Shown piece by piece: positions 1-8,572 of a stretch of DNA of 64,000 nucleotides. This DNA is from DATKUC01 sp964577375 (GTDB lineage: Bacteria > Spirochaetota > Spirochaetia > DSM-27196 > DATKUC01), in contig CAZNYW010000003.1 in the NCBI GenBank assembly GCA_964577375.1, positions 62,001 to 126,000 on the forward strand. The letters are read 5' to 3'. The notes beneath the pieces were generated by a model. That model did not search any database. It had not been told where the DNA came from and saw only the letters and a program-made list of their open reading frames with translations. The position numbers and the translations under genes were made by a program. Every line of letters starts with the position of its first letter. Position 1 is the stretch's first letter.

Positions 1-95
1 CTTCGTAAAGACGAAAGGACCTGCACCGTCCGAAGTGATCCGAAACGTTCGTACCATCGCATGCAAACGCTATTCTCATTCGCCTGCTCCTGTTG

Positions 96-611
96 TCAGC
101 TGTTTCCGCCGCCCGTACGGCCGGCCGCGCATGACGGGCAGATCCCGTGAAAGTAGATGCTGTGTCCGGTTACCTCGTAACCGAAACGCTCTTCGAGCGC
201 CGCCTCTGTTCTCTTCATGAGCTCGACCTCTTCCGCCGAAAACTCTGCATACCGCGTCACCCTTCTGCAGCTGGTGCAGATCAGATGGTGATGATGATCC
301 GCGCCCGCCCCCTCGGAAATTTCGTATCGCGCTTTGCCGTCGCCGGCCTCAACGCGATCCACCTCACCCAGCTCGTTGAGCAGCGCGAGGGTCCGGTAGA
401 CGGTAGTGAGCCCGATCCTGGGATTGCGCCGATGCGCACCAAAATAGAGCTCCTCGGCGGTGAGACATTCGTCGCTCGCAGACAGCATCTCGATGAGGAG
501 CTTGCGAGGTTCGGTCGTTCGGAAGCCGCTTGCCGAAAGACGGCTGCGCGCGTCCCCGCCTTCGTTCGCTTTTCTGCTCTTTTTCATAATGATAATGATT
601 TTCATTTTCAT
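96..611 (-). CDS. fur: Fur-family metal-dependent transcriptional repressor
   Basis: Winged-helix metalloregulator of the Fur/PerR/Zur family. The N-terminal half carries the recognition-helix segment RIGLTTVYRTLALL, followed by the metal-binding region with a HHHH run, CTSC, and a second CPSC pair near the C-terminus (structural zinc site). I start it at the ATG at 611 because GGAG lies five bases upstream. An in-frame ATG at 587 has no ribosome binding site, and a longer frame runs up to 659. A near-perfect Fur box (590-604) overlaps the start region, so autoregulation is likely and favours iron-responsive Fur over PerR or Zur. The divergent neighbour is the exported protein at 718. The family is certain; the exact metal is inferred from the operator. 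Confidence 0.85.
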   Translation of the reverse strand: MKMKIIIIMKKSRKANEGGDARSRLSASGFRTTEPRKLLIEMLSASDECLTAEELYFGAHRRNPRIGLTTVYRTLALLNELGEVDRVEAGDGKARYEISEGAGADHHHHLICTSCRRVTRYAEFSAEEVELMKRTEAALEERFGYEVTGHSIYFHGICPSCAAGRTGGGNS

Positions 612-616
612 TATGA
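584..616. promoter_or_regulatory. Fur box overlapping the fur start codon
   Basis: Bases 590-604 read TGATAATGATTTTCA, matching the 7-1-7 Fur consensus TGATAATGATTATCA at 14 of 15 positions. It sits inside a larger palindrome: TCATAATGA (584-592) is the exact reverse complement of TCATTATGA (608-616), and AATGA/TCATT (594-606) forms an inner repeat. This suggests two overlapping Fur dimers. It covers the candidate start codons of the regulator at 611 and 587, and lies about 90 bp upstream of the divergent promoter at 681-709. Confidence 0.85.
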
Positions 617-680
617 CTCCATACCGGGCTGCTGTCAAGCTCAAACGGCCGGGATACATTTTCCGGCTGCAGCGCGGTTA

Positions 681-709
681 TTGACATATGCGGTGTGCGA
701 TCGCATATT
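681..709 (+). promoter_or_regulatory. Sigma-70 promoter for the exported metallopeptidase-like gene
   Basis: TTGACA (681-686, perfect -35), 17-bp spacer, CATATT (704-709, 4/6 match to -10). Transcription would start around 716, essentially at the GTG start codon at 718, so the mRNA would be leaderless or nearly so. Confidence 0.6.
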
Positions 710-717
710 AGGCGGCA

Positions 718-3700
718 GTGACAACAATCGGCCGTTCCCGGCACCTGATCGGATTCACGGTTCTTGCGATCATCGCCTTCGGATGCGCGGTCGCCGTCTC
801 GGCTGAGGCGGAGCCGCAGCAGATCAGGCTTCCTGCCGCACCCTTCCACGGCTACCGGGAGCTGCGGACGCGCCATTTCGTCTTCATATTCGAGCCACAG
901 GACCGCGAAGCCGCCGATAAACTCACCTCCTTCGCTGAAGAGGTCTACGCGAAGCTTTCCCGGTTTCTGCACTCGGCGCCGGACCACATCAACTGCCTGC
1001 TCATCGGACGGACCGATGCGGCTAACGGCTATTTCAACCCGCTGCCGCCGCATCACATCGGACTCTACCTCGCCTCACCCGATACACCCGTGATCGGCGC
1101 CCGCTCCGAAGACTGGCTCAGGCTGCTCTTTACCCACGAGCTCACGCACTACATCCATCTCGTCTATGATCGCGGGTTTTTCCACGCTCTGTCCCGCGTC
1201 TTCGGCGGCACTGCCGCAAGCGGGGATGGACTTTTTCTTCCCGGCTGGACGGTAGAGGGTATCGCCGTAAACACCGAAACCCTCTTCTCGAATGGCGGCC
1301 GCGGCCGCAACCCCTATTTCGAGCTCTACTACCGGGACCTGATCCTCGAACGCCGGATGTTCGGCCTGGGACAGGCGGGGTACGATGCCTACGGAAGGCC
1401 GGAAGGCAGGGTCTATATCGCCGGTTATCTGATGATCGATTACATCATCACCCACTTCGGCGAAGATGCGTTCTACCGGATACATAACGACTACGTTCGC
1501 TTTCCCTTTGCCGGGCTCGAGCCCGCGGTGAAAAGGGAAACCGGGATGAGCCTGTCGTCGATTTACGCGTCGCTCATCGCCGAGCTTGGAAACCGCTATG
1601 CGGGGGCCGAAAGCCTTCCGTCGGGCACCCTCGAAAGCCCTGCGCAAACGGGAGATTTCTATCTCCCGGCAGTCACTTCGGACGGACTGTTCGAGTACCG
1701 GGTGCTGCCCGATCGGAAGACGGCGATAGTCCGGGTCGACCCGGTGACCCGGTCCGTCGATACGGTGGTCACCGCATCCCTCACCGATCCTGAGAGTTTT
1801 TCGGTGACACCCGACGGCAGGACGCTTGTCTTCAGCGCCTTCTCGGTGGACGCGGCGAGCGCCGGTGGTCCGCGGACGGTAGCCGATCTCTACCTCTGCG
1901 ACACGGCAAGCGGACGGGTGACGCGGCTCACCTGGAACGCGCACCTCGTGCAGCCGGCGATAGCGCCGGACGGCTCACGGGTCGTTGCGCTCCAGCGCAT
2001 AGGGCTGCATCGGCGGCTGGTAGAATTTCGGCTCGAGCGCGACTCACCCGAGGGCGGGCTTCGGCTGCTCTACTCCGACAGGCGCGCGGATCTCTACACC
2101 CCCGTTTTCTCGCCGGACGGAACCTCGATCGCCCTTGTCCGCGATCTCGACGGCAGGCAGACCGTTGTAGCGGCTCCGCTGGCAAGCCTCGCCCCGATGA
2201 CTCTCCCGGCCGACACGCCGGTGGCACTCCAGGCGGACAGGGACTGGAACAGCGGGCTTCTGAAGGAGGTCGCCCGCTTCCATGCCGGGGAGGAGTACTA
2301 TCCCTCCTTCGCGGGAAGCGACGCCGTCCTCTATACGGCGGACCGTGGCGGCGTTCTCGCACTCTATGAGGCAAACATCTCGACCGGCGAGGTGCACGAG
2401 GTGCTCCGCGACCGCGTCGGCGCCGCACGCGGCGTGCGGTACGGGAACGGCATCCTTTACGAGACAATGGCCTCGACCGGAACTGCGATACGATATCAGG
2501 AAGGATCGAGCCTCATCGATTCAGAGCTTTCCGCCTCCTCGCAGCCGCCGGCCGGGCTTCCGGCCAAAAATCAGGCCGCAGTTCAGTCGGCGCCGGCCGG
2601 ACCGCCCGCGAAATCGACCCGTTACGCGAACGGTGCGCCTCCCGACTTCTGGCTGCCCTATCCGACCTTCACGAGCTCGGCCGCGCGGCCGCTCGAGATC
2701 GGCCCGGCCCTCCTCACCTACGGTGCCAACATCACCGGAACCTTTGCCTGGACGGCCTACGGCGGATTCTTCCCCGGTGTGCTGCAACCCGCAGGCGGGC
2801 TTCAACTGCACCTCACCCGCGGCATGCTTGGACTCGACTACCGGTTTTCGCAGTACTACGGTCTGGACGCCTCTCCCTACGAGAGCCTTTCGACCCCCGT
2901 CGAGAATACCACGCAGCGGTTGGAGCTTTCACTTACACCGCTCGCCGCGCTCGAGCTCGGAACCTCACGGGTGTTATCGCTTTCTGCGGGCGTCGTCTAT
3001 TCTGTCGACCGCACCGCTCCGGCGGATTTCTCCTTTGCCGAGGGCTTCGACCCCTCGAAAACATCCGGCAGCCAGGCGCTCATCCTCACCGGCGGGCTCG
3101 GTTTCGGCAGCGCCGGGCCGAGCGCTCCGCTCGCCCTCTATCCTGCCGGCAGGTTTCACGCCAGCCTCTCCGCAGACTCGATGCTGCCGGCGCTCGGACA
3201 GGCCTACCGCGGCATTCACTTCGACGCCCGGCTCGGCGGATCGATTCCCTCGCCGTTCAGGCTTCAGTCGATAACCGTGTCCATTGCGGCGAGCTACGAT
3301 ACCATGCAGATACCGGATTACCGCTCCGTACTCCCACCGGGCTTCACCTCAATACGGCAGGCCGGCTCCGCCCTCGATACCCCGGGCATTGCGATGGCTC
3401 TGCTCCGATACGGCTTTACGATAGCTTCGACCGACCTTCCCCTGCCCTTCGATTCCGGACTCGCCGCATTGGGGGCCTCGGTATTCGCCGCATATTCGAT
3501 CGGCTTTGATCCAGGCATCATGGCCCTGGGGCCGTCGAACTCCGGAAGCGCGGCAGTTGCCGGGGACAACCGTATGGCGGCGGGAGTGGACCTCCTCTTC
3601 ATGCTTGCCCGAAATACTGTTAAGATTCCGCTCACCGTGGGCACGGCGCTCCGGTTCGATCCGACGTTCCGGCAGGCGCCGACTTTTCCTTCGGACTGGG

Positions 3701-3780
3701 GTTTCTACGTGAGTTTCGGAACGTATCAGCTGTATCCGGGCAATGGAGCCCTGACGGCAGCAAGGGACCGGTTTCGATGA
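718..3780 (+). CDS. Exported HExxH metallopeptidase-like protein with PD40 beta-propeller
   Basis: Predicted exported protein of 1020 residues with an N-terminal signal peptide (hydrophobic residues about 10-28, then SAEA). A gluzincin-type zinc site is visible: HELTH at residues 140-144 and a downstream glutamate at 180 in WTVEGIAV. Residues about 320-600 contain WD40-like PD40/TolB repeats with motifs such as VTPDGRTLVFSA and FSPDGTSIAL. The remaining ~400 residues are rich in alternating polar/hydrophobic and aromatic stretches and may form an outer-membrane beta-barrel. The start is GTG with a poor ribosome site (AGGCGG close by), directly behind a promoter. The stop overlaps aroK (ATGA). 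Similar large PD40 proteins occur in spirochaetes; the substrate is unknown. Confidence 0.75.
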   Translation: MTTIGRSRHLIGFTVLAIIAFGCAVAVSAEAEPQQIRLPAAPFHGYRELRTRHFVFIFEPQDREAADKLTSFAEEVYAKLSRFLHSAPDHINCLLIGRTDAANGYFNPLPPHHIGLYLASPDTPVIGARSEDWLRLLFTHELTHYIHLVYDRGFFHALSRVFGGTAASGDGLFLPGWTVEGIAVNTETLFSNGGRGRNPYFELYYRDLILERRMFGLGQAGYDAYGRPEGRVYIAGYLMIDYIITHFGEDAFYRIHNDYVRFPFAGLEPAVKRETGMSLSSIYASLIAELGNRYAGAESLPSGTLESPAQTGDFYLPAVTSDGLFEYRVLPDRKTAIVRVDPVTRSVDTVVTASLTDPESFSVTPDGRTLVFSAFSVDAASAGGPRTVADLYLCDTASGRVTRLTWNAHLVQPAIAPDGSRVVALQRIGLHRRLVEFRLERDSPEGGLRLLYSDRRADLYTPVFSPDGTSIALVRDLDGRQTVVAAPLASLAPMTLPADTPVALQADRDWNSGLLKEVARFHAGEEYYPSFAGSDAVLYTADRGGVLALYEANISTGEVHEVLRDRVGAARGVRYGNGILYETMASTGTAIRYQEGSSLIDSELSASSQPPAGLPAKNQAAVQSAPAGPPAKSTRYANGAPPDFWLPYPTFTSSAARPLEIGPALLTYGANITGTFAWTAYGGFFPGVLQPAGGLQLHLTRGMLGLDYRFSQYYGLDASPYESLSTPVENTTQRLELSLTPLAALELGTSRVLSLSAGVVYSVDRTAPADFSFAEGFDPSKTSGSQALILTGGLGFGSAGPSAPLALYPAGRFHASLSADSMLPALGQAYRGIHFDARLGGSIPSPFRLQSITVSIAASYDTMQIPDYRSVLPPGFTSIRQAGSALDTPGIAMALLRYGFTIASTDLPLPFDSGLAALGASVFAAYSIGFDPGIMALGPSNSGSAAVAGDNRMAAGVDLLFMLARNTVKIPLTVGTALRFDPTFRQAPTFPSDWGFYVSFGTYQLYPGNGALTAARDRFR

Positions 3781-4382
3781 CGGCTGCAAATCGCGCGGAC
3801 CCGGCGCACCGCTTGCCGGTGTTCCTCATGGGAATGAAGCACAGCGGAAAAACCACCATCGGGAGAAGACTGGCAGAGCTGTGGAACTGCCGGTTTCAGG
3901 ACCTGGACGACTACGTGGTCTCCGACTACCTGTGCGGCCCGAAGGGTTCCACTGCATCGGGAAGCGTGGGCATCCGCGACGTCTACCGAATCCTCGGGCT
4001 GGACGCATTCAAGGAGGCCGAGGCCCGCGCGTCCGAAGCCATGATCGACGCGGCGAAGGAGGTCGGGTACCGGGCGGTGGCTGCCCTCGGCGGCGGAACC
4101 ATCGAAAACAATGCCGCCATGAAGACTCTGTCGCGTCGCGGCACCCTTGTCTATCTGGAGGAGGAGTTCGATCTGCTTTTTGCGAGGATCGTCAAGGGCG
4201 GCACGCCCGCCTTTCTCGATCCCGCCGATCCCGAGGCTTCGTTCAGAGCGCTGTATGAAAAGCGTACTGCCCTGTACAGACAGAGGGCCGCTATTTCGGT
4301 ACGATTGGCCGGGCTGAGCATCGAGCCGGCGCTCGAACTGGTGCACCAGAAGATCGAGGAGTACATGAATGGCGGGCAATAG
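3777..4382 (+). CDS. aroK: Shikimate kinase
   Basis: Phosphorylates shikimate to shikimate 3-phosphate with ATP, the fifth step of the chorismate pathway, in the cytosol. Walker A is GMKHSGKT at residues 19-26. The shikimate-binding DLDD motif and the GGGT loop (in ALGGGTIEN) are present, as is the lid region with arginine. At 201 residues it is slightly longer than the usual ~175 because of an N-terminal extension and an insert after DLDD. It overlaps the upstream gene by four bases and the chorismate synthase gene by 14 bases, so the aroK-aroC pair is translationally coupled. Confidence 0.85.
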   Translation: MTAANRADPAHRLPVFLMGMKHSGKTTIGRRLAELWNCRFQDLDDYVVSDYLCGPKGSTASGSVGIRDVYRILGLDAFKEAEARASEAMIDAAKEVGYRAVAALGGGTIENNAAMKTLSRRGTLVYLEEEFDLLFARIVKGGTPAFLDPADPEASFRALYEKRTALYRQRAAISVRLAGLSIEPALELVHQKIEEYMNGGQ

Positions 4383-5424
4383 CTTTGGGCAGACATTTCG
4401 AATAACCACCTTCGGCGAATCCCACGGCGGCGGAGTGGGAGTGATTGTCGACGGTGTCACGCCCGGAGTCGAGCTCTCCGCCTCGGACGTGCAGGAACAG
4501 CTCGACCGGCGCAAGCCGGGGCAATCATACATCACAACCCCGCGCCAGGAGCTCGACACCGTCAATCTGCTTTCCGGCGTTTTCCAGGGCATGACAACCG
4601 GCACACCCCTGCTGATGATCCTGTACAACAAGGATGCCGACCCCTCCGCGTACGACAATATCAAGGACCTCTTCCGGCCCGGCCACGCCGACTTCACCTA
4701 CTACAAAAAGTATGGGATTCGCGACTGGCGCGGCAGCGGACGAGCCTCCGGACGCGAGACCGCCGGCAGGGTCGCTGCCGGGGCCGTCGCGCGCAAGCTG
4801 CTCGCGCGCAGAGGGGTATCGGTCCTCGCGTATACGCTCAAGGCTGCCGGTATCAGCTGCGAAAAGTTCGACCCGGAGGCAATCGAGAAAAATGCTCTGC
4901 GCGCCTGCGACCCCGCGGCCGCCGAAAAGATGCTGGAAAAGATTACCCGCATCAAGGACGACAACGATTCGGCCGGCGGGATCATCGAGTGCCGCGTACG
5001 CGGCGTCACACCCGGGATTGGCGAGCCGGTCTTCGACAAGCTGGACGCCGAGATCGCCCATGCGATGCTCTCCATCGGCGCAATCAAGGGAATCGAGTTC
5101 GGCGCGGGTTTCCGGGTCTCCGACATGCGCGGCAGTGAGCACAACGACACGATGGACGCGAACGGTTTCCGCACCAACAACGCCGGAGGAATAATCGGCG
5201 GCATAAGCACAGGCGAGGAGATCATCTTCCGCGTCGCAGTGAAGCCTACCTCCTCCATTGCGAAAGCTCAGCAGACCGTCGACCTCACGGGTGCGGAACG
5301 AACGATTCGCACCGAAGGACGCCACGACGCCTGCATCTGCCCGCGGGTGGTCCCGGTGGTGGAAGCGATGGTCAGCATCGTACTCGAGGATCATTACAAG
5401 CGGCAGGCGGCGATGCTCGGTTGA
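4369..5424 (+). CDS. aroC: Chorismate synthase
   Basis: Converts 5-enolpyruvylshikimate 3-phosphate to chorismate using reduced FMN. The family signatures are clear: GESHG near the N-terminus, RPGHADFTYYKKYGIRDWRG around residue 105, the GRASGRETAGRVAAGA segment, and the C-terminal RHDACICPR motif. Length 351 fits the family. It overlaps aroK and is followed by a strong intrinsic terminator. The chorismate mutase at 23904 may draw on its product. Confidence 0.95.
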   Translation: MAGNSFGQTFRITTFGESHGGGVGVIVDGVTPGVELSASDVQEQLDRRKPGQSYITTPRQELDTVNLLSGVFQGMTTGTPLLMILYNKDADPSAYDNIKDLFRPGHADFTYYKKYGIRDWRGSGRASGRETAGRVAAGAVARKLLARRGVSVLAYTLKAAGISCEKFDPEAIEKNALRACDPAAAEKMLEKITRIKDDNDSAGGIIECRVRGVTPGIGEPVFDKLDAEIAHAMLSIGAIKGIEFGAGFRVSDMRGSEHNDTMDANGFRTNNAGGIIGGISTGEEIIFRVAVKPTSSIAKAQQTVDLTGAERTIRTEGRHDACICPRVVPVVEAMVSIVLEDHYKRQAAMLG

Positions 5425-5447
5425 AACACCGGGTCCTCCGGACAAAA

Positions 5448-5474
5448 AAAGGCCACCGCTTCACGGTGGCCTTT
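5448..5474. terminator. Bidirectional intrinsic terminator between aroC and rubredoxin
   Basis: A perfect 11-bp stem, AAAGGCCACCG / CGGTGGCCTTT, with a CTTCA loop. It is preceded by an A-run (5444-5450) and followed by CGTTTT, so it can terminate aroC on the plus strand and rubredoxin on the minus strand. Confidence 0.9.
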
Positions 5475-5503
5475 CGTTTTACGCGCCCGTTGGAACGGAG
5501 CGC

Positions 5504-5665
5504 TTACTCTTCCGGGGAAAAATCCTCTTTCGCGGCACCGCACATCGGGCAGACCCAGTCTTCGGGAAGCTTCTCGAACGAGGTCCCGGGCTCGATACCG
5601 CCGTCGGGGTCACCCTCTTCCGGATCGTAAATGTAGCCGCATACATTACACACGTATTTCTGCAT
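5504..5665 (-). CDS. Rubredoxin
   Basis: Small one-iron electron carrier of 53 residues, too short for many ORF filters. Two CxxCG iron-binding pairs are visible, C6/C9 (CNVCGY) and C39/C42 (CPMCG), with the usual YDP and W37 core residues. I chose the ATG at 5665 because GGAG lies six bases upstream; an ATG two codons earlier directly abuts the Shine-Dalgarno. It probably donates electrons to the rubrerythrin encoded about 0.7 kb upstream, with a ferritin between them: a typical anaerobe oxidative-stress neighbourhood. Confidence 0.95.
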   Translation of the reverse strand: MQKYVCNVCGYIYDPEEGDPDGGIEPGTSFEKLPEDWVCPMCGAAKEDFSPEE

Positions 5666-5775
5666 CAGCATCTCCTTGCTATTCTTTTCATATACGAGTT
5701 ATTTGTGGTTAGTATACCCCGAAAATCTATCACACAAGCGCGGAGCTGTTAAGACCGGGCTGCTTGCTGAGAGGG

Positions 5776-6273
5776 CTACTCTTCGCCCCTGCTTCCGAGC
5801 TCCCGGTCGACCATGAACAGCCCCTGCGCTGATTCGCCGACCATCTTCAGCTGTTTCACGATCGCGATGGTCTGAGCCTCTTCCTCCACCTGCTCGTCGA
5901 CAAACCACTTGAGGAACGATTCGGTCATCACGTCCTTTTCCTCCCGTGCCGACTGCATCAGCTTCTGGAAGCATTCGGTGATGTGCTGCTCGTGCTTGTA
6001 CGCCGCTTCGAAAGCAGCTGCCGGGCTGTCCCATCGGTCCTGCGGACGCGACAACGCGTCCATAACGGCGCGCCCCTCACGTTCGACAATGAAGTGGTAG
6101 ATGCGCATTCCATGGCCGATCTCTTCCTGCGCCTGCTTGCGCATCCAGGATGCAAGACCGGGCAGGTCCTTGTCATCGAAATAGGCTCCCATTGCGAGGT
6201 AGAGATAGGCGGAAGCGAATTCTTCATTGATCTGCTTGTTGAGCTCTTTCGTGAGTCTGTCTCCGATCACCAT
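5776..6273 (-). CDS. ftn: Non-haem bacterial ferritin
   Basis: Iron-storage protein that forms a 24-mer and oxidises Fe(II) at a di-iron centre. The four-helix pattern has the expected ligands: E in QINEEFASAYLYLAM (helix A), EEIGH in helix B, and later E and Q in EQVEEEAQ. Length 165 is typical. AGGAGG lies about five bases before the ATG. It sits between rubredoxin and rubrerythrin, consistent with iron and peroxide handling. The Fur regulator nearby (96-611) could control it, but I see no clear Fur box directly upstream. Confidence 0.92.
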   Translation of the reverse strand: MVIGDRLTKELNKQINEEFASAYLYLAMGAYFDDKDLPGLASWMRKQAQEEIGHGMRIYHFIVEREGRAVMDALSRPQDRWDSPAAAFEAAYKHEQHITECFQKLMQSAREEKDVMTESFLKWFVDEQVEEEAQTIAIVKQLKMVGESAQGLFMVDRELGSRGEE

Positions 6274-6360
6274 TTTGTCCTCCCAAATTCGTTAGGCGTG
6301 TGTTTGGGTAATAATATATTGAGTTTGGTCCTTCCGGACGAGCAGAAACGAAGGAAATTT

Positions 6361-6386
6361 GGGCGGCACCGTGGTGGGTACCGCCC
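6361..6386 (-). terminator. Probable terminator after rubrerythrin
   Basis: The hairpin GGGCGGTACC / GGTGCCGCCC (one G-T pair) lies just downstream of the rubrerythrin stop on the minus strand and is followed by AAATTTCCTT. The U-tract is weak. Confidence 0.45.
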
Positions 6387-6392
6387 GCTCCG

Positions 6393-6968
6393 TCACCAGT
6401 TTTCCCGAAGCAGCTCGTAGTACGCCTGGGGATATCCGCAGGCTGGGCACTTCTTCGGCGGCTCCTCGCCCTCGTAGATGTAGCCGCAGTTCATGCAGGC
6501 CCACATCACCTTCGACGTCTTCTTGAAAACCTCGCCCTTGATGATGTTCTCACGAAGCCTGGTGTATCGCTTCTCGTGCTGGCGTTCGGCGACGCACACC
6601 GCGTTGAAGACGGCGGCAATCTGGGGAAAGCCCTCCTTCTGGGCCGTCTCGGCGAACTCCTTGTAGATCTGCGTCCACTCCATGCGCTCGCCTTCGGCAG
6701 CGTGAGCGAGGTTTTCCTCGGTTGTGCCGATCTTTCCTGCGGGATAGGCGGCCTGGATCTCCAGATCCCCGCCTTCGAGGAAGGAGAAAAACCGCTCAGC
6801 GTGCTCCCTCTCCTGATCTGCGGTCTCCTGGAAGATCCGGGAGATCTGGACAAACCCGTCCTCCTGTGCCTTCTCTGAGAAGTAGGTGTAACGATTTCGC
6901 GCCTGGGACTCGCCCGCGAAAGCCTTGAGCAGATTCTGCTCGGTCTTGGTACCCTTCACGCTACCCAT
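6393..6968 (-). CDS. rbr: Rubrerythrin
   Basis: NADH-linked peroxidase of anaerobes. The N-terminal di-iron four-helix domain (residues 1-145) carries the ligand glutamates in FAGESQARNRY, QEREHAERF, and AERQHEKRY. The C-terminal rubredoxin-like domain has CMNCGY and CPACG cysteine pairs. I start at the ATG at 6968, which has AGGAG seven bases upstream; a longer open frame to 7031 would overlap the upstream gene. Length 191 is standard. It works with rubredoxin (5504-5665) to reduce hydrogen peroxide. Confidence 0.93.
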   Translation of the reverse strand: MGSVKGTKTEQNLLKAFAGESQARNRYTYFSEKAQEDGFVQISRIFQETADQEREHAERFFSFLEGGDLEIQAAYPAGKIGTTEENLAHAAEGERMEWTQIYKEFAETAQKEGFPQIAAVFNAVCVAERQHEKRYTRLRENIIKGEVFKKTSKVMWACMNCGYIYEGEEPPKKCPACGYPQAYYELLRENW

Positions 6969-7027
6969 ACGGTAACTCCTTGTGGTGGTGGTCTTATCGA
7001 TATCGCCCTGCGGCGATTCGTCCTTGA

Positions 7028-7882
7028 TCATGGCGCGGCCCGGGGCGTTGTGGGCCGTTCCCCGGACTGCCCGTTTCCGGTGAGCAAAGCTGCCGCTTCC
7101 GCCCTACCTTCGGGATGAATCCCGTACCGCGTAAGCGCGAAGTCGTAACGGACCGGGTCCTCCGGCTGAATGCACCGAAACGTTTCCGTCACTTCAAGAG
7201 CGGTACGGATGTCCGCTGTCTTCCTGTTCGTGATCCCCAGCAGGCGGCTGATGCGAAGCATGTGTGTATCCATCGGCACGATCAGCTTCGAAGCCGGCAC
7301 CGCACTCCATCCGCCGGGATCAACCGCATCGCGGCGCACCATCCACCGAAGGAAGAGATGCAGCCGCTTGCTCGCGCCCTTCGCCGGGTCGGTCACGAGA
7401 ATCCCACAGGGCTCCGGCATGTGGCCGCGGAGCGTCCAGCTGAATTTCTCGAGCGCCGGAAGAACTGTGGCCTCTCCCGGATCGAGTCCCGCAGCGAAGC
7501 AGCCTTCGAGTGAGCCGTACTCGCGGATCACCGTACCTGCGGCGGACAGGAAGGAGGCAATCTCCGTCGCGGTGAAGAAACGGTACACCATCCCCTCAAA
7601 GAGCTTGAGGAGATCGTCGAAACCGAGCCCCGTGACGCCTTCAAGAACCCCGCCCGCGGCGGCGCTCAGACGGCCCAGGATACTCCCGACAATCGCCACA
7701 ATCGAGCCGACGCGGCCGAGTGCAAACGACGATGCGACCAGTGCCACGATCTCCCGCTCCGGTTGCTCCCGGACCGGAAGAACCAGCTCGAGAGGGTCCG
7801 GCGGAACGTACCGCGGGTGGTGAAACCTGCAATACGCCCGCTCGGCGTACAGCCGCAGGCGTTCAAGATCACGAAGATTCAT
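7028..7882 (-). CDS. TIGR02757/DUF2400 family protein
   Basis: Conserved bacterial family of unknown role that resembles helix-hairpin-helix base-excision DNA glycosylases. It begins LRDLERLRLYAERAYCRF and has the characteristic block HLFLRWMVRRDAVDPGGW, followed by LIVPMDTHMLRISRLLG and a C-terminal segment ending in YGIHPEG. Length 284 is slightly longer than the family norm (~260). A good promoter (TTGACA/TACACT) lies 25-50 bp upstream. No ribosome site is obvious before the ATG. I would not assign an activity. Confidence 0.85.
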   Translation of the reverse strand: MNLRDLERLRLYAERAYCRFHHPRYVPPDPLELVLPVREQPEREIVALVASSFALGRVGSIVAIVGSILGRLSAAAGGVLEGVTGLGFDDLLKLFEGMVYRFFTATEIASFLSAAGTVIREYGSLEGCFAAGLDPGEATVLPALEKFSWTLRGHMPEPCGILVTDPAKGASKRLHLFLRWMVRRDAVDPGGWSAVPASKLIVPMDTHMLRISRLLGITNRKTADIRTALEVTETFRCIQPEDPVRYDFALTRYGIHPEGRAEAAALLTGNGQSGERPTTPRAAP

Positions 7883-7906
7883 GATAGATTTTATCAGTTG
7901 AATACA

Positions 7907-7934
7907 AGTGTAGCAGAGGTGCCGTATTTGTCAA
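7907..7934 (-). promoter_or_regulatory. Promoter for the DUF2400 gene
   Basis: Read on the minus strand: TTGACA (7934-7929), 16-bp spacer, TACACT (7912-7907). The start codon at 7882 would follow a leader of about 20 nt. Confidence 0.65.
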
Positions 7935-7960
7935 GGGAGATGTCCGAAGAAGGTCCGCCG

Positions 7961-8512
7961 CTAGTGGAGTCGACGACGCGCACGGCGGCGCCGATAGCCG
8001 TATACGAAGATCAGGACCAGCCCGAGGAGCACGAACAGCACGGGCCACCACTCGCCCACGAAACTGCGAAAGCTTTGCTGTGCAAGTCCCAGACTGAACG
8101 GGAGAAACACAAGCGAAAGGGCGATGATAGTGACTGCAGGAATCGACATCGAAAGACGGGCGTAGCCTCTCTTGACCAGTCCGTAGGCACCCAGGGAGAG
8201 TCCGACGATGGTCATGAAGACCGGCCAGATCCGCTCCAGTCCAACCGCGGTCATGACTGTCATCATCAGGAAGAGGAAGAGACCTCCCAGGCTCAGAAAC
8301 ATTCCGACGAAGACGTAGGACTCGCGGCCGCGGCGAAGGACAAAGGCCACATAGAGCAGTAGGATCCCGCAGACAAAGAAGATCAGGGGCCAGAGCGCAT
8401 ACAATTGAGGGATATAGCCGAGAGTGCGCAGAAGCAGCACCAATCCAATAATGAGAAAGAATACGCCGAAAATGAGCAGCTTGTTGGGAAATCGCGGTGA
8501 CGTTCGTGGCAT
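7961..8512 (-). CDS. Integral membrane protein, LiaF-transmembrane-like
   Basis: Small polytopic protein of about 183 residues with roughly six hydrophobic helices: three pairs separated by short basic loops (RTLG, RRGRES, KRGYARL). The C-terminus is strongly basic (RRRRARRRLH). Pattern and size resemble DUF5668/LiaI-LiaF-type membrane domains, without the C-terminal beta domain. The ATG at 8512 is preferred to a GTG at 8536 because the hydrophobic region follows it closely, but neither has a convincing ribosome site. Function unknown. Confidence 0.7.
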   Translation of the reverse strand: MPRTSPRFPNKLLIFGVFFLIIGLVLLLRTLGYIPQLYALWPLIFFVCGILLLYVAFVLRRGRESYVFVGMFLSLGGLFLFLMMTVMTAVGLERIWPVFMTIVGLSLGAYGLVKRGYARLSMSIPAVTIIALSLVFLPFSLGLAQQSFRSFVGEWWPVLFVLLGLVLIFVYGYRRRRARRRLH

Positions 8513-8572
8513 AGGTAGCTGCGGGAATAGTATCACGACCGCCCGAGACGCTTCAAGTCGAGGAATCTCGGG

